From Catalinimonas alkaloidigena (GTDB taxonomy: Bacteria > Bacteroidota > Bacteroidia > Cytophagales > Cyclobacteriaceae), in contig NZ_JAQFIL010000001.1 in the NCBI RefSeq assembly GCF_029504655.1, forward strand, positions 563,001 to 627,000: a DNA stretch of 64,000 nucleotides, in the 5' to 3' direction. Under the pieces are notes generated by a model that had not been told where the DNA came from, made no database searches, and worked only from the letters and a program-made list of their open reading frames with translations. Made by a program: the position numbers and the translations under genes. Of the stretch, positions 34,767 through 44,155 are shown in pieces (position 1 is the first letter of the stretch; each line of letters starts with the position of its first letter).

Positions 34767-35705
34767 ATGCTGATAGCAGAATCAAAACTGACTGACAGAC
34801 AAAATTGGCTGAATAACCGCAAGAAGCTGGAAGCATTACGCTTCAACCAACTCAGCGAATACGAAAAAGAAAAAGGACTTGTCACCTGGATTGATTACTT
34901 GCTCCCTGTGGCTTCATTAGGTCTCAAAGCGAGTGGCCTATACCCCATTGGTAAAAGGAATGCGCAAAAAATACAGCTACATGAATTTGAACTGTATTTT
35001 GATCAGCTACCTGCTGCATTTGATGGTTACAGTATTCTGCATCTGACAGATCTGCATCTTGACTGTCTGCCCGGAATTGAAGAAGCCATTTCCAACAAGC
35101 TACAAGACCTTCATTACCATAGCTGCTTTATTACTGGGGATTACCGCAAGAGATTGATGGGTGACTATGATGATAAAGTACTTAGTCCACTGCGAGACAT
35201 CATTGCTTGTATACAGGCTGAAGATGGGATTTTTGCGACGCTGGGTAACCATGATACCCACCAGGTTGTGGAGCCACTGGAAAATATGGGAGTCAGGGTG
35301 CTCACCAATGAGTCGGTACAACTAGAGCGTGGGCAGGATAGTATTTTGGTAACAGGTTTGGACGACCCGCACTTTTACTTTACCCATCATGCTAAAACCG
35401 CCCTAAATACAAAGCAGGACAGTTTCAAAATAGCACTGGTACACTCTCCTGAAATGTACCAGGAAGTAGCGGACCAAAACTATGCCTTGTACCTTTGTGG
35501 GCATACCCATGCCGGACAAATCTGTTTACCAGGTGGTATACCCCTGATCAAGCACTTGAAAAAAGGAAAGAAGCTGTACAAGGGCTTATGGAATATTGGT
35601 AAAATGCAGGGATATACCAGCCCCGGCTGTGGTGTTTCCGGCTTGCCAGTAAGATTTAACAGCCAGGGGGAAATTACCCTTTTTACCTTAAGGAAAAAAG
35701 CTTAG
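34767..35705 (+). CDS. Metallophosphoesterase (YkuE-like)
   Basis: The 312-residue protein carries the dimetal phosphoesterase motifs in order: H-L-T-D-L-H-L-D, F-I-T-G-D-Y, L-G-N-H-D, V-H-S-P-E and C-G-H-T-H-A-G-Q-I. Relatives act on lipid headgroups, nucleotides or phosphoproteins; the substrate here is unknown. No signal peptide is visible, although residues 42-60 are mildly hydrophobic. It is a single gene behind an operator-like inverted repeat and is closed by a long hairpin. Confidence 0.92.
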   Translation: MLIAESKLTDRQNWLNNRKKLEALRFNQLSEYEKEKGLVTWIDYLLPVASLGLKASGLYPIGKRNAQKIQLHEFELYFDQLPAAFDGYSILHLTDLHLDCLPGIEEAISNKLQDLHYHSCFITGDYRKRLMGDYDDKVLSPLRDIIACIQAEDGIFATLGNHDTHQVVEPLENMGVRVLTNESVQLERGQDSILVTGLDDPHFYFTHHAKTALNTKQDSFKIALVHSPEMYQEVADQNYALYLCGHTHAGQICLPGGIPLIKHLKKGKKLYKGLWNIGKMQGYTSPGCGVSGLPVRFNSQGEITLFTLRKKA

Positions 35706-35708
35706 ACC

Positions 35709-35743
35709 ACCTGCTGCCCTGAACAGACTTCAGGGCAGCAGGT
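35709..35743. terminator. 15-bp perfect hairpin between convergent genes
   Basis: ACCTGCTGCCCTGAA (35709-35723) and TTCAGGGCAGCAGGT (35729-35743) form a perfect 15-bp stem with a 5-nt loop. There is no long T run on either side, but its place between convergent genes suggests a bidirectional terminator. Confidence 0.7.
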
Positions 35744-35759
35744 ACAGGTTTAAGTGGAT

Positions 35760-36821
35760 CTAAAATACAAAGTTATTTGGGCCAACGCCTACACTATATG
35801 TTTCTAGCAGTGTCCCCTCACTATCATACTCCAGCACAGTACCTTCTCCCTGAAAAGAGTTGCTGTTGCCAACAAACAGATTGTTGGTAAGCGGGTCACT
35901 GCCAACTGCATAAAAGTATTCTCCGCTAATTACTTCTTCAGGACTGGCTGAAACCTCGTCAATAGCCAGTGAGTAGATTGAAGTGGCAGTAGCAGGCCAG
36001 GGCTCAGCGCCGATAAAGTAAATCACATTAAGGTTATCATTGATAGTAAACTTTCCATTACTATTGCTTCCCGCTACATCTACAGTAGCTGCCACACTGT
36101 TATTATCAGGGTTGATTCTGACAAACTGAGCTGCCGCTCCGGTTACGCTTACCCACAGATCATTTTCATGCACTTCCAGCCACTGGGGGCTGCCCTCCAG
36201 CGTAAGTACTTCTTCAACCTCATCAGTGTTCGTATTGATAACGGTTAGCTTGTTGGTATAACTATTGGCTACAAAGATTTTGTCATCTACAGCCTGTACG
36301 TCTTCTGCACCGTCTTCGGTAGCTATGTATTTGATGATGCTGTAATCATTAAGGTCAATTACCGCAACTTTAGATTCGGGGAGCATATAGTTTGCATCAA
36401 AATTTCCCCAAACCGAAACATAGGCCTTATCACCCACTACATCCATATAACGAGGGCTGATCAGTCCTGCGTCCTCAAGAGGTGCCTGAATAGCTACAAA
36501 AGTTTCTGCATCTACAATTTCAATCTTGTCAGAAGTATTACAAATGATGAAGGCTTCGTTGCCCTCAACCGTAACGGATTGTACACTAGCTTCCAGTTCA
36601 CGAGGTGCATTGGCAGAGGCAAACACATTATTGCTTAGTGTATCCATATCTCGATCAAGAAGCGTGACAGAGCCATTGCCCTGGCCAAAGTTCCCTTCAT
36701 TCACAACAATGATATTGTCTCCTAAAGCTGGTCCTTCCGGTGAATCTTCCTCGCAGGCAAAGGTTACTACAAGTAGGGTAGACAGAAAAAAATACGATAA
36801 AAGTTGTTTCGTCAAGTTCAT
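35760..36821 (-). CDS. btuG: BtuG-like surface lipoprotein (YncE/DUF5074 beta-propeller)
   Basis: The 353-residue protein has a lipoprotein signal with lipobox VTFAC near residue 23, followed by E-E-D, an acidic run of the kind that directs lipoproteins to the cell surface in Bacteroidota. The rest is a seven-bladed YncE-type propeller (repeats such as KIEIVDAETFVAI, KVAVIDLNDYSII and KLTVINTNTDEVEEVL). In Bacteroides thetaiotaomicron, BtuG is a propeller lipoprotein that captures cobalamin and hands it to BtuB. Its place as the last gene after btuB in a riboswitch-controlled B12 operon supports the same role here. Direct B12 binding is inferred. Confidence 0.85.
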   Translation of the reverse strand: MNLTKQLLSYFFLSTLLVVTFACEEDSPEGPALGDNIIVVNEGNFGQGNGSVTLLDRDMDTLSNNVFASANAPRELEASVQSVTVEGNEAFIICNTSDKIEIVDAETFVAIQAPLEDAGLISPRYMDVVGDKAYVSVWGNFDANYMLPESKVAVIDLNDYSIIKYIATEDGAEDVQAVDDKIFVANSYTNKLTVINTNTDEVEEVLTLEGSPQWLEVHENDLWVSVTGAAAQFVRINPDNNSVAATVDVAGSNSNGKFTINDNLNVIYFIGAEPWPATATSIYSLAIDEVSASPEEVISGEYFYAVGSDPLTNNLFVGNSNSFQGEGTVLEYDSEGTLLETYSVGVGPNNFVF

Positions 36822-36862
36822 GTGTTTTTAATGGATAATGATTAGTGAAAAATTAAATTTTG

Positions 36863-38749
36863 CTAGTCTGAAAAATGCAGTTGAATGCTGAGTTGGTAAT
36901 TTCTACCTGGCATGGCCCTTCGGGCTACATTCTGATAGTCAGTATTGAGGATATTATTAATTCTCAGGCTTACTGCATGCTGTGTCTTCCACCATTCAAA
37001 AGTCCTGCTCAGGCGAAGGTTGACTAAGGCGTAGCCTTCCAAAGCACTTTCATTGGTAGTGGTCAGGAAGCGCTGGCTGGTCCACTGACTGAGCAGACCG
37101 GTTGACCACTCCCGCCATTCCGCATGCGTATTGAAAGTGAGTCGGTGACGTGGTACATAAGGCAGCTGCTTATTTTCCGAGCGGTCGTATTCGTTAATCG
37201 GCACTTTGTTAAGGGAGGAGGTAAAAGCATAACTGCTGCTAAACCTGAGCTTAAGTTTTTTCAATGTAAATTGATATTGCCCACGACCTTCAATACCATT
37301 TACCACTACGTTTCTGAAATTCTGCGGACGCCAAAACGTCCCCTGATCAAGCCATACAATCCAGTCTTCCATATCGGAATGGTAGTAGGTGACTTCAGTA
37401 TTCAGCCTTTTGGTCTGGTAGTGCAAACCACTCTCATAGCTCCAGCCATTCTCGGCATTGAGCTCAGGGTTACCTCCCGGCTGCCAATACAGATCATTGA
37501 AAGTGGGCACACGATAATTTCTTGCGACCTGACTTTTTAAGCTTAGCTGCTGAGTGTTGTTATTGAGTAGCAGAATTTCACTGCCCAGACTGGGGGAGAA
37601 AGGCGGATCATAGCCACTGACCCACGACTGACGTAGGTTAAGGCTGAGCTTCCACCATTCCAGCGCCTGATAATTGGCTGAAGCAAAAGCATCTACTCTG
37701 TGTTGAAAGCGGATTTGTTCATAACTTTCTACAGCGGCCTTTACATATCTCCAGTCGCTGCCCACCTTTATACTAAGACGTTCGCTCAAATTTTTATCGT
37801 ATTGTAGTCTGGCCAGAGTATGCTGCGCGATGATTGGAGCCTGCTGATCATATATCTGCTGATCACGTACAAAACCAGCGGTAGCCTGCAAATGTCCCCA
37901 ACGCTCCTGCTGCTGATACTGCATAGATAAGCGCAGGTGGGTATCTTCTATGCGCTCATAAGTTTCTTCTTTTAGGTTGTTGCTCATCAGCGGAAGCACG
38001 CCATTCTCGCTCTCCTCATACCAGGCATTCAGGCTTAATCTTTTATTGCTGGCAGGTTGGTAGCTGATTTCCTGCATCACCCCAAAATTGTGTAGATCAG
38101 CATTCTCCTGTCTTTCTTCCGGTAGGCCGTACCTGGCAGTATTTTCAAAGGGAAAATTATTTTCGGCGGTATTGCGGTAGACCGTGGTCGCCAGCTGCCA
38201 GTCTTGTAGGCCTATATTGGCTTTGATACCGGAGAAAAGCTGCCCAAAACTGCCAATCGTCTGGCTGGCCTGTAGTTGCAACCCTTCCTGCTCAGGGGCA
38301 TTACTTTGTAGAGTAATACTTCCGCCCAGGGCATCGCTGCCGTAGAGTGAGCTGCCCCCTCCATAATGCACTTGCACTTCATCAAACATGAAAGCAGGGA
38401 GATTAGAAAAGTCCGTAGAGCCCAGGGTAGGAGAGTTGATGTTAAGCCCATTCCAGAGCACCGCAGTATGGCTGGAAGATGTACCGCGCATGCTGATGCT
38501 GGATACCATGCCATAACCATATTCTTTGAAATACAAAGAAGTCTCCTGTTGCAGCAGGTCTTGTAAACTACCATTGACCTGAGATGCCTTGGCGACGGAA
38601 TCAATGCGTACAATAGAGCTTCCACTGGCATATTTGCTAGCAGGGATACCGAAAATTTCTACGGCATCCAGCAAGATACTATCAGCTTCCTGTGCTATAG
38701 CATCCAGCGAACAAAATGTAAAAAATAATATGGTGAGCAGTCGCCTCAT
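36863..38749 (-). CDS. btuB: TonB-dependent cobalamin receptor BtuB
   Basis: The 628-residue protein has a signal peptide (RRLLTILFFTFCSLDAIAQ), a plug domain (NGSLQDLLQQETSLYFKEYG, M-R-G-T-S-S-S-H-T, GGGSSLYGSDALGGSITLQS) and a 22-strand-type outer-membrane barrel ending in aromatic Q-L-H-F-S-D. It imports cobalamin across the outer membrane with TonB energy. The start at 38749 overlaps the stop of the ATPase gene (ATGA), which suggests translational coupling; the longer upstream frame lies inside btuD. Confidence 0.92.
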   Translation of the reverse strand: MRRLLTILFFTFCSLDAIAQEADSILLDAVEIFGIPASKYASGSSIVRIDSVAKASQVNGSLQDLLQQETSLYFKEYGYGMVSSISMRGTSSSHTAVLWNGLNINSPTLGSTDFSNLPAFMFDEVQVHYGGGSSLYGSDALGGSITLQSNAPEQEGLQLQASQTIGSFGQLFSGIKANIGLQDWQLATTVYRNTAENNFPFENTARYGLPEERQENADLHNFGVMQEISYQPASNKRLSLNAWYEESENGVLPLMSNNLKEETYERIEDTHLRLSMQYQQQERWGHLQATAGFVRDQQIYDQQAPIIAQHTLARLQYDKNLSERLSIKVGSDWRYVKAAVESYEQIRFQHRVDAFASANYQALEWWKLSLNLRQSWVSGYDPPFSPSLGSEILLLNNNTQQLSLKSQVARNYRVPTFNDLYWQPGGNPELNAENGWSYESGLHYQTKRLNTEVTYYHSDMEDWIVWLDQGTFWRPQNFRNVVVNGIEGRGQYQFTLKKLKLRFSSSYAFTSSLNKVPINEYDRSENKQLPYVPRHRLTFNTHAEWREWSTGLLSQWTSQRFLTTTNESALEGYALVNLRLSRTFEWWKTQHAVSLRINNILNTDYQNVARRAMPGRNYQLSIQLHFSD

Positions 38750-39783
38750 TCCTTGTCCCTTAATTCTCTTGAAACATAGTAACGCTTGTCCTTTAGCTTG
38801 CTGAGTAGTGCGGAAAGCGAGCGGCACATAATGGAATTGCCCTGCCCCTGAATGATCCAGGTGGGGGTAGGGCTGGTCTGCTGTATTTGTACAGACAGCT
38901 TTGTATCTGCATTTTCTACAATTTTATAGCCCACTCTTTCCAACGCCTGCTGTGTCCAGTGCGTGAGTATTCCCTCTCCATTTAGCCTGATCGGCAGTGT
39001 GGGTTTCCGACGAATAACAAAGCTGCCTTTCTGCTGGTCAAAGCGGAGGTTTTTACTTTGGAAACAAGCTTCCACTTTACCCTGTAACACCAAATCTTCC
39101 GGTATGCCTGACCAGATATTTTGCTTATGCAAGAGCCATAACTGATCTGCTGATTGTATCACCAGTTCCAGATCGTGCGAACTCATGAGTATGGCTTTTT
39201 GCTTCTCGTGGGTAAGCCGGTGCAATAGCTGCATGATCTCCACCCGATTGGGCAAGTCCAGGTGAACCGTAGGCTCATCCAGAATGATGAGAGGCGTATC
39301 CTGGGCTAAAGCTCTGGCGATCATGACTTTCTGCTTTTCACCATCACTCAGTTCGTAAAACGGACGATTGGCAAACTCCAGCGTAGCTGTATCTTCCATT
39401 GCCTGATCAATAAGCTTGCGGTCGACCTGACTGAGACGGCCAAACCAGCCACTGTAAGGGTGGCGGCCCATGGCGATCAGCTCATGTACCCGTAAGTTGA
39501 GCGCTATGCCTCTTTCTGTAAGCACCAGGCTAAGTTGCTGCGCCAGCCTTCGGGGAGAAATTTCGGAGAGCAGCTTTCCCGCTATGCTTACTTCTCCTTC
39601 CAGCGCAGCTTGCATGCCTGCCAGGGTGCGCAGCAAGGTAGATTTACCTGCGCCATTGGTACCCAGCAGACAAATCAATTCTCCTCTTTTTACCTTCAGA
39701 TCCAGTTTGCTGATCAGTAGCTTATCGGGAGAATAGCCTACTGATAGTCCTCTGGTAAACAATATGGTGTTTTCGTTCTGCAT
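38746..39783 (-). CDS. btuD: Cobalamin/haem-type ABC transporter ATP-binding protein BtuD, with C-terminal extension
   Basis: The 345-residue protein starts with a FecE/BtuD ATPase: Walker A GTNGAGKST, Q-loop, signature LSDGEKQK, Walker B LIILDEPTVHLDL and the switch histidine in S-S-H-D. This part ends near residue 250. The remaining 90 or so residues (containing GILTHWTQQALERVGYKIVE and S-P-T-P-T-W-I-I-Q-G) are not part of a standard BtuD and look like a small alpha/beta domain. It lies 29 bp after btuC and overlaps btuB by 4 bp. Confidence 0.92.
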   Translation of the reverse strand: MQNENTILFTRGLSVGYSPDKLLISKLDLKVKRGELICLLGTNGAGKSTLLRTLAGMQAALEGEVSIAGKLLSEISPRRLAQQLSLVLTERGIALNLRVHELIAMGRHPYSGWFGRLSQVDRKLIDQAMEDTATLEFANRPFYELSDGEKQKVMIARALAQDTPLIILDEPTVHLDLPNRVEIMQLLHRLTHEKQKAILMSSHDLELVIQSADQLWLLHKQNIWSGIPEDLVLQGKVEACFQSKNLRFDQQKGSFVIRRKPTLPIRLNGEGILTHWTQQALERVGYKIVENADTKLSVQIQQTSPTPTWIIQGQGNSIMCRSLSALLSKLKDKRYYVSRELRDKE

Positions 39784-39812
39784 CTTTAAACTTTCAGCCT
39801 CAACTATTAACC

Positions 39813-40898
39813 CTAATGAAAAGCACTTTGCTGTCTTCGGTTTTTAAGAATGACATAAATGACGACGGGCGAGCCGATTAGTGCGGTAATCGCATTTAAG
39901 GGCAGGGTAATGCTACTGCCCGGTACCTGCGCAATCAGGTCGCAGCCCAGAAGGGTAATGGCGCCCAGCAAGGCCGAAGCGGGTACCAATATACTGTGAC
40001 TGGCCGTATGGAAAAGTCCTCTGCTCAGGTGGGGTACAGCGATGCCGATAAAACCGATAGGCCCGCAAAAAGCCGTTACCACGCCCGCCAGTAAGCTGGT
40101 AGCGATGATAACACCAATGCGCAGTTGTTTGATGTTGACGCCCAGGCTCTGCGCATAATGTTCGCCCAGCAAAAGTGCGTTCAGAGGCTTAGTCAGCAGA
40201 AGCGTGAGCAGTAAGCCTAGTGAAACGACTATAACCATCACCCAAAGATGCTTCTGAGTAACGCCATGCAAGCTGCCAAAGGTCCAGAGTAAGTAGTTTT
40301 GAATCTGTTCAGGATTGCTAAAATACTGCCAGAGGCTGACCAGAGATAGGGTGATATTGCCAATCATGATACCGGCAATCAGCAGCACTACATAATCATT
40401 GACCCTGAAAGAGATACCTAACACGATAAATAAAACCAGAGCAGCACCTAAACTCGCGGCTATCGCCACCAGCCAGCTACTGCTGATGCCTAACTGCTGT
40501 ATCGCATAAACGGTAGTAGCCTGCCCGCTGGAAAGTGTGACCAAAGCTACGCCCAGGCTTGCTCCTGAGGTAACGCCCAGCACAGATGGACCCGCCAAAG
40601 GATTGCGGAAAAGCGTCTGCATCTGCAAGCCTCCTACCGATAGCGCAGCACCTGCCAGTACCGCGGTGATGGCTTTGGGCAGCCGGATTTTCATGACGAT
40701 ATTTTCAAAAGCCTGATTGTCCAGCGTTTTTCCCAGAAGTTTGTTGATGACTTCGGATAGAGGTATAGCGACTGAACCCAGCGCAATATCCGCCAGCCAC
40801 AGCATTAGCGTCAACACCAGCAGCCCTAAAAGGAGAAGGCCTGTGCGCGGATAGCCTAATGCTTCTTTACTATGGTCCTTTTTTATTGTGGCAGGCAT
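39813..40898 (-). CDS. btuC: Cobalamin ABC transporter permease BtuC (FecCD family)
   Basis: The 361-residue inner-membrane protein shows the FecCD family's about ten helices, with LRLPKAITAVLAGAALSVGG, the coupling motif Q-T-L-F-R-N-P-L-A-G-P-S-V-L-G and GPIGFIGIAVPHLSR. It forms the translocation path for cobalamin with BtuD. It is separated from btuF by only 2 bp. Confidence 0.93.
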   Translation of the reverse strand: MPATIKKDHSKEALGYPRTGLLLLGLLVLTLMLWLADIALGSVAIPLSEVINKLLGKTLDNQAFENIVMKIRLPKAITAVLAGAALSVGGLQMQTLFRNPLAGPSVLGVTSGASLGVALVTLSSGQATTVYAIQQLGISSSWLVAIAASLGAALVLFIVLGISFRVNDYVVLLIAGIMIGNITLSLVSLWQYFSNPEQIQNYLLWTFGSLHGVTQKHLWVMVIVVSLGLLLTLLLTKPLNALLLGEHYAQSLGVNIKQLRIGVIIATSLLAGVVTAFCGPIGFIGIAVPHLSRGLFHTASHSILVPASALLGAITLLGCDLIAQVPGSSITLPLNAITALIGSPVVIYVILKNRRQQSAFH

Positions 40899-40900
40899 GG

Positions 40901-42085
40901 CTATTTCAGCTTTTGGTAGTAATACAACTGATGGCTGGGTAGCAAGTCCGGATGAAGAATATGGGTGAGATCCGCCAGGATGAGGTGAGGATTGACTACC
41001 CCGCTTTCGTAATAGTCATTGCCCTGCCCCTTGGGTGTCAGCCTGCGGTTATGATTGTAGACCTTTCCGTTCTGAAAAGCTTTAAAATCTGCGAAGCGCT
41101 CGTCCTTGGCCAGCAGTTCATCCATGGTATTTACCATGCCGGGATTAAGCCAATAGTCGGCTTCCAGTCCATAAGCGTATATGTTTTCAAAGGCTACAGG
41201 TAGACTTACTTCTTCGCTATCGCTCCAGGGCCAGTGGGCTCCTGCCTGCTCAAACATTTTGCTGCGATAACTTTTCCCTCCCGGCACATACCATGATCCC
41301 TGAAAAGGGGAGCCGCTGATGACTTCAGGTCTTTCTTCCAGATTATTTGTTAACTGAGCGATCTGCTGATAGGTTTGGGCAAGGGAGTCAAATTTGGCGT
41401 TTGCGATTTCCTCCCGATTGAGTAAAGCCGCCATCAGTTTTACCCACTCCGCTTTGCCCAAGGCGGTATTTTCCATCCACTCGGTATTGATGAGTACCGG
41501 AATATCAGAGCTGCTCAACGTATTATATTTTTGCAAATCGGTATTGGGCATACCGGATACCATAAGCAGGTCAGGCTGCAGGGCGAGTACCATTTCCTGG
41601 TTAAGGCTGCCCGCCTCACCAATGGCAGTGACTTCTCCTGCTTCTATTCTGGCTCTTACCTCAGGGTCATAGACATAGTCTGTATTGTCCAGAGCGATGA
41701 TGATACTGTCGGCGTCAACAAAATCTGCCAGCGCAACATGGGTGGTAGACAAAGCTGCCAGGCTGTAGATAGGAATACTGATTGTCTGGGCCTCAGGATA
41801 AGCAGCGGGGCGAGTAGTCCCTTCTGGTAAAAGGATATAGTGTGTAGTGTCTTCACCCTGCATCAGGTGGAGTACTTTATAATCGTCTTCATAGCTGATA
41901 TCAAAGCCCTGGGCATAGTTGACCTGTGCTTCTTCCGTCCAGAAAGGGGATGCTACGGAAGAAGTATTGTTTTGCTGCTGATGAGGGGTGCTTTCGCAAG
42001 CGCCAAGCAGCAGATAAATGCATATAATACTACAATAGCATGGCCAAAACATGCGCAATGCTATATGCCTGTTCAAAAATTTCAT
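40901..42085 (-). CDS. btuF: Cobalamin ABC transporter substrate-binding lipoprotein BtuF
   Basis: The 394-residue protein has a lipoprotein signal (lipobox L-L-G-A-C) and a class III periplasmic-binding fold with the TroA/FecB pattern: a-v-thr-s repeat YSLAALSTTHVALADF, then L-A-L-Q-P-D-L-L-M-V-S. The longer frame to 42190 runs through the B12 box of the riboswitch and cannot be coding, so ATG 42085 is used. It is the first gene of the B12 operon. Confidence 0.9.
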   Translation of the reverse strand: MKFLNRHIALRMFWPCYCSIICIYLLLGACESTPHQQQNNTSSVASPFWTEEAQVNYAQGFDISYEDDYKVLHLMQGEDTTHYILLPEGTTRPAAYPEAQTISIPIYSLAALSTTHVALADFVDADSIIIALDNTDYVYDPEVRARIEAGEVTAIGEAGSLNQEMVLALQPDLLMVSGMPNTDLQKYNTLSSSDIPVLINTEWMENTALGKAEWVKLMAALLNREEIANAKFDSLAQTYQQIAQLTNNLEERPEVISGSPFQGSWYVPGGKSYRSKMFEQAGAHWPWSDSEEVSLPVAFENIYAYGLEADYWLNPGMVNTMDELLAKDERFADFKAFQNGKVYNHNRRLTPKGQGNDYYESGVVNPHLILADLTHILHPDLLPSHQLYYYQKLK

Positions 42086-42119
42086 AAGATTGTTCTGTAA
42101 GCTTCCTTTTTGTTTCAAC

Positions 42120-42350
42120 CCTCGGAAACAAGTCGGCGAAGTACGATGGCAGGTCTTCTGGCTTCTCTTGCTTTCCGGCTGTCTTCCCATGCTGGCGTAG
42201 GCCAGTAAAGTGACTGTGGCAGTGCCGGAAAGTTTGCTTCCGATGAGTGATCGGAAAAAGAGTTACAGCAGCGAGGACTGCAGCGGATTTGCACCGCATT
42301 CCCTATTTACAGCTTGTCCGTGTAGTCAGCAACGGACGAAGCCACCATAG
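42120..42350 (-). ncRNA. Cobalamin (AdoCbl) riboswitch
   Basis: On the minus strand the leader contains GCCAGAAGACCTGCC (42148-42162), a B12-box match. Further upstream are the conserved aptamer elements A-G-G-G-A-A-T-G-C-G-G-T-G-C-A-A-A-T-C-C-G-C and the internal G-C-C-A-C-T/C-A-C-T-G core with the T-G-G-G-A-A-G segment. It lies directly upstream of btuF with its promoter at 42358-42365. Bound cobalamin would lower operon expression. The outer limits are approximate. Confidence 0.92.
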
Positions 42351-42357
42351 TACGAGG

Positions 42358-42365
42358 CAAAGGTA
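42358..42365 (-). promoter_or_regulatory. -7 element of the B12 operon
   Basis: The minus strand reads TACCTTTG, matching TAnnTTTG. A T-rich block lies about 19 bases upstream at the -33 place. Transcription would start at about 42350, at the 5' edge of the riboswitch. Confidence 0.6.
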
Positions 42366-42580
42366 AGGCTTATTTGAGGAAAAGAAAATGTTTGCAGATT
42401 ATGTTAGTTTAGTTCGAGCTATTCAAACAGTAATAATGAAATACCAGGTAAGTAAAGCATTTTTCGAGCCCTTAAACTGTATACAAGTATAGAAAATCCT
42501 GCAAATTCACGAACTTGCCACCCCAAAAAAGCATTGATTGCTTTGTGCTAAGCACTTCACTAAACTGATGAATTGATCCT

Positions 42581-44155
42581 ATGCGAGAGGAAATACAATT
42601 ACAGGTCTCACCCGAAATAGCTGCCCATGAAGAAGCTCTAATGAAAGAGGTTTCGCGTAAGCTGGCCATTGCCTCCGCAGAGATCAGGCATCTGGAAGTG
42701 CTCAAGCGCTCTATTGATGCCCGCCAGCGTAAGGTGAAAATCAATCTGAAGCTAGGAGTTTTTGTAGATGAAGACTTTGAGGAAGTGCCGATACAACTAC
42801 CCGACTATCCTGATGTGTCTCAGGCGCAGGAGGTGATTGTGGTGGGCGCAGGTCCGGCAGGCTTGTTTGCCGCGCTCAGGCTCATTGAAAAAGGACTGAA
42901 GCCCATTGTACTGGAGCGAGGCAAAGATGTGAAAAATCGCCGACGTGACCTGGCCGCCATTACCCGTGCGCATATCGTTAACGAAGATTCTAATTATTGC
43001 TTTGGAGAGGGGGGAGCCGGCACCTATTCTGATGGCAAGCTGTACACCCGTTCCAAGAAAAGAGGGGATGTACAGCGTATCCTGCATTTACTGGTAGCTC
43101 ATGGTGCTCATCCCGATATTATGGTTGATGCGCATCCGCATATTGGTACCAATAAGCTACCCCAGATCGTGACCGCTGTCCGTGAAACCATTATCCGACA
43201 GGGAGGGAAAGTGGTTTTTGACGCTAAGGTCAGCGATATTCTCATTCAGCAAAATGAAGTGAAGGGTGTCAGGTTAGAGCGTGGTGATATCCTTGAAGCC
43301 TCTAAACTCATTCTGGCTACCGGACATTCAGCCCGGGATATTTTTGCATTACTGCAGCAAAAAGGAATCAGGATAGAAGCCAAGCCTTTTGCGCTGGGTG
43401 TGAGGGTAGAACATAGTCAGACGCTGATAGACAGCGTACAATACAATTGTGAAAGTAGGGGAGATTATCTGCCGCCCGCACCTTACAACATTGTCAGGCA
43501 GGTGCAGGGAAGGGGAGTTTATTCTTTCTGTATGTGTCCGGGAGGCATCATTGCCCCCTGCGCTACCGCTCCGGGAGAAGTAGTGACCAATGGCTGGTCG
43601 CCTTCCAAGAGAAATCAGCCTACTTCCAATTCCGGTATTGTGGTGGAACTGAAAGTAGCAGATTTTAAAGAGTATCAGAAAATGGGGCCGTTGGCAGGCG
43701 TAGAATTTCAAAAGAGCATTGAGCAAAAAGCCTGGACTCTGGCAGGAAAAACGCAAAAAGTACCCGCCCAGCGTCTGGTAGATTTTACCCAAGGAAAAGT
43801 TTCACAGGATATTCCTTTTACTTCTTATCTTCCGGGCACCAGCTCAGTAGAATTGGGAGAAGTATTACCCAGTTTCATCTACCGCGCACTGCAGGAGGGA
43901 TTCCGGCAGTTCGGTAAAGCAATGCGTGGCTATCTGACCAATGAAGCAGTAGTGCATGCGCCTGAATCGCGAACTTCTTCTCCGGTACGTATTCCCCGTG
44001 ATTACCAAAGCCTGGAACATGTAGAGGTCAAAGGTTTATATCCCTGCGGAGAAGGAGCGGGATATGCCGGAGGTATCATCTCTGCTGCCATAGACGGAGA
44101 GAAATGTGCCGAACAATGTGCAATCAGTTTAGGGAAAGCTCAGCGTGTCTCTTAA
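42581..44155 (+). CDS. FAD-dependent dehydrogenase of the COG2509 type
   Basis: The 524-residue protein has a helical N-terminal region (residues 1-80) and an FAD-binding fold with V-V-G-A-G-P-A-G-L-F-A-A near residue 88, then the family's highly conserved CFGEGGAGTYSDGKLYTR. The C-terminus carries LYPCGEGAGYAGGIISAAID. The reaction of this widespread family is not established. The gene stands alone and its stop overlaps the stop of the opposing SDR gene by four bases. Confidence 0.9.
   Translation: MREEIQLQVSPEIAAHEEALMKEVSRKLAIASAEIRHLEVLKRSIDARQRKVKINLKLGVFVDEDFEEVPIQLPDYPDVSQAQEVIVVGAGPAGLFAALRLIEKGLKPIVLERGKDVKNRRRDLAAITRAHIVNEDSNYCFGEGGAGTYSDGKLYTRSKKRGDVQRILHLLVAHGAHPDIMVDAHPHIGTNKLPQIVTAVRETIIRQGGKVVFDAKVSDILIQQNEVKGVRLERGDILEASKLILATGHSARDIFALLQQKGIRIEAKPFALGVRVEHSQTLIDSVQYNCESRGDYLPPAPYNIVRQVQGRGVYSFCMCPGGIIAPCATAPGEVVTNGWSPSKRNQPTSNSGIVVELKVADFKEYQKMGPLAGVEFQKSIEQKAWTLAGKTQKVPAQRLVDFTQGKVSQDIPFTSYLPGTSSVELGEVLPSFIYRALQEGFRQFGKAMRGYLTNEAVVHAPESRTSSPVRIPRDYQSLEHVEVKGLYPCGEGAGYAGGIISAAIDGEKCAEQCAISLGKAQRVS

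Noticed and set aside
38750..38827. N-terminal extension of btuB
   Set aside because: It lies inside btuD and precedes a normal signal peptide; the ATGA overlap marks the real start at 38749.
42086..42190. N-terminal extension of btuF
   Set aside because: The frame runs through the B12 box of the cobalamin riboswitch; the lipoprotein signal begins at 42085.
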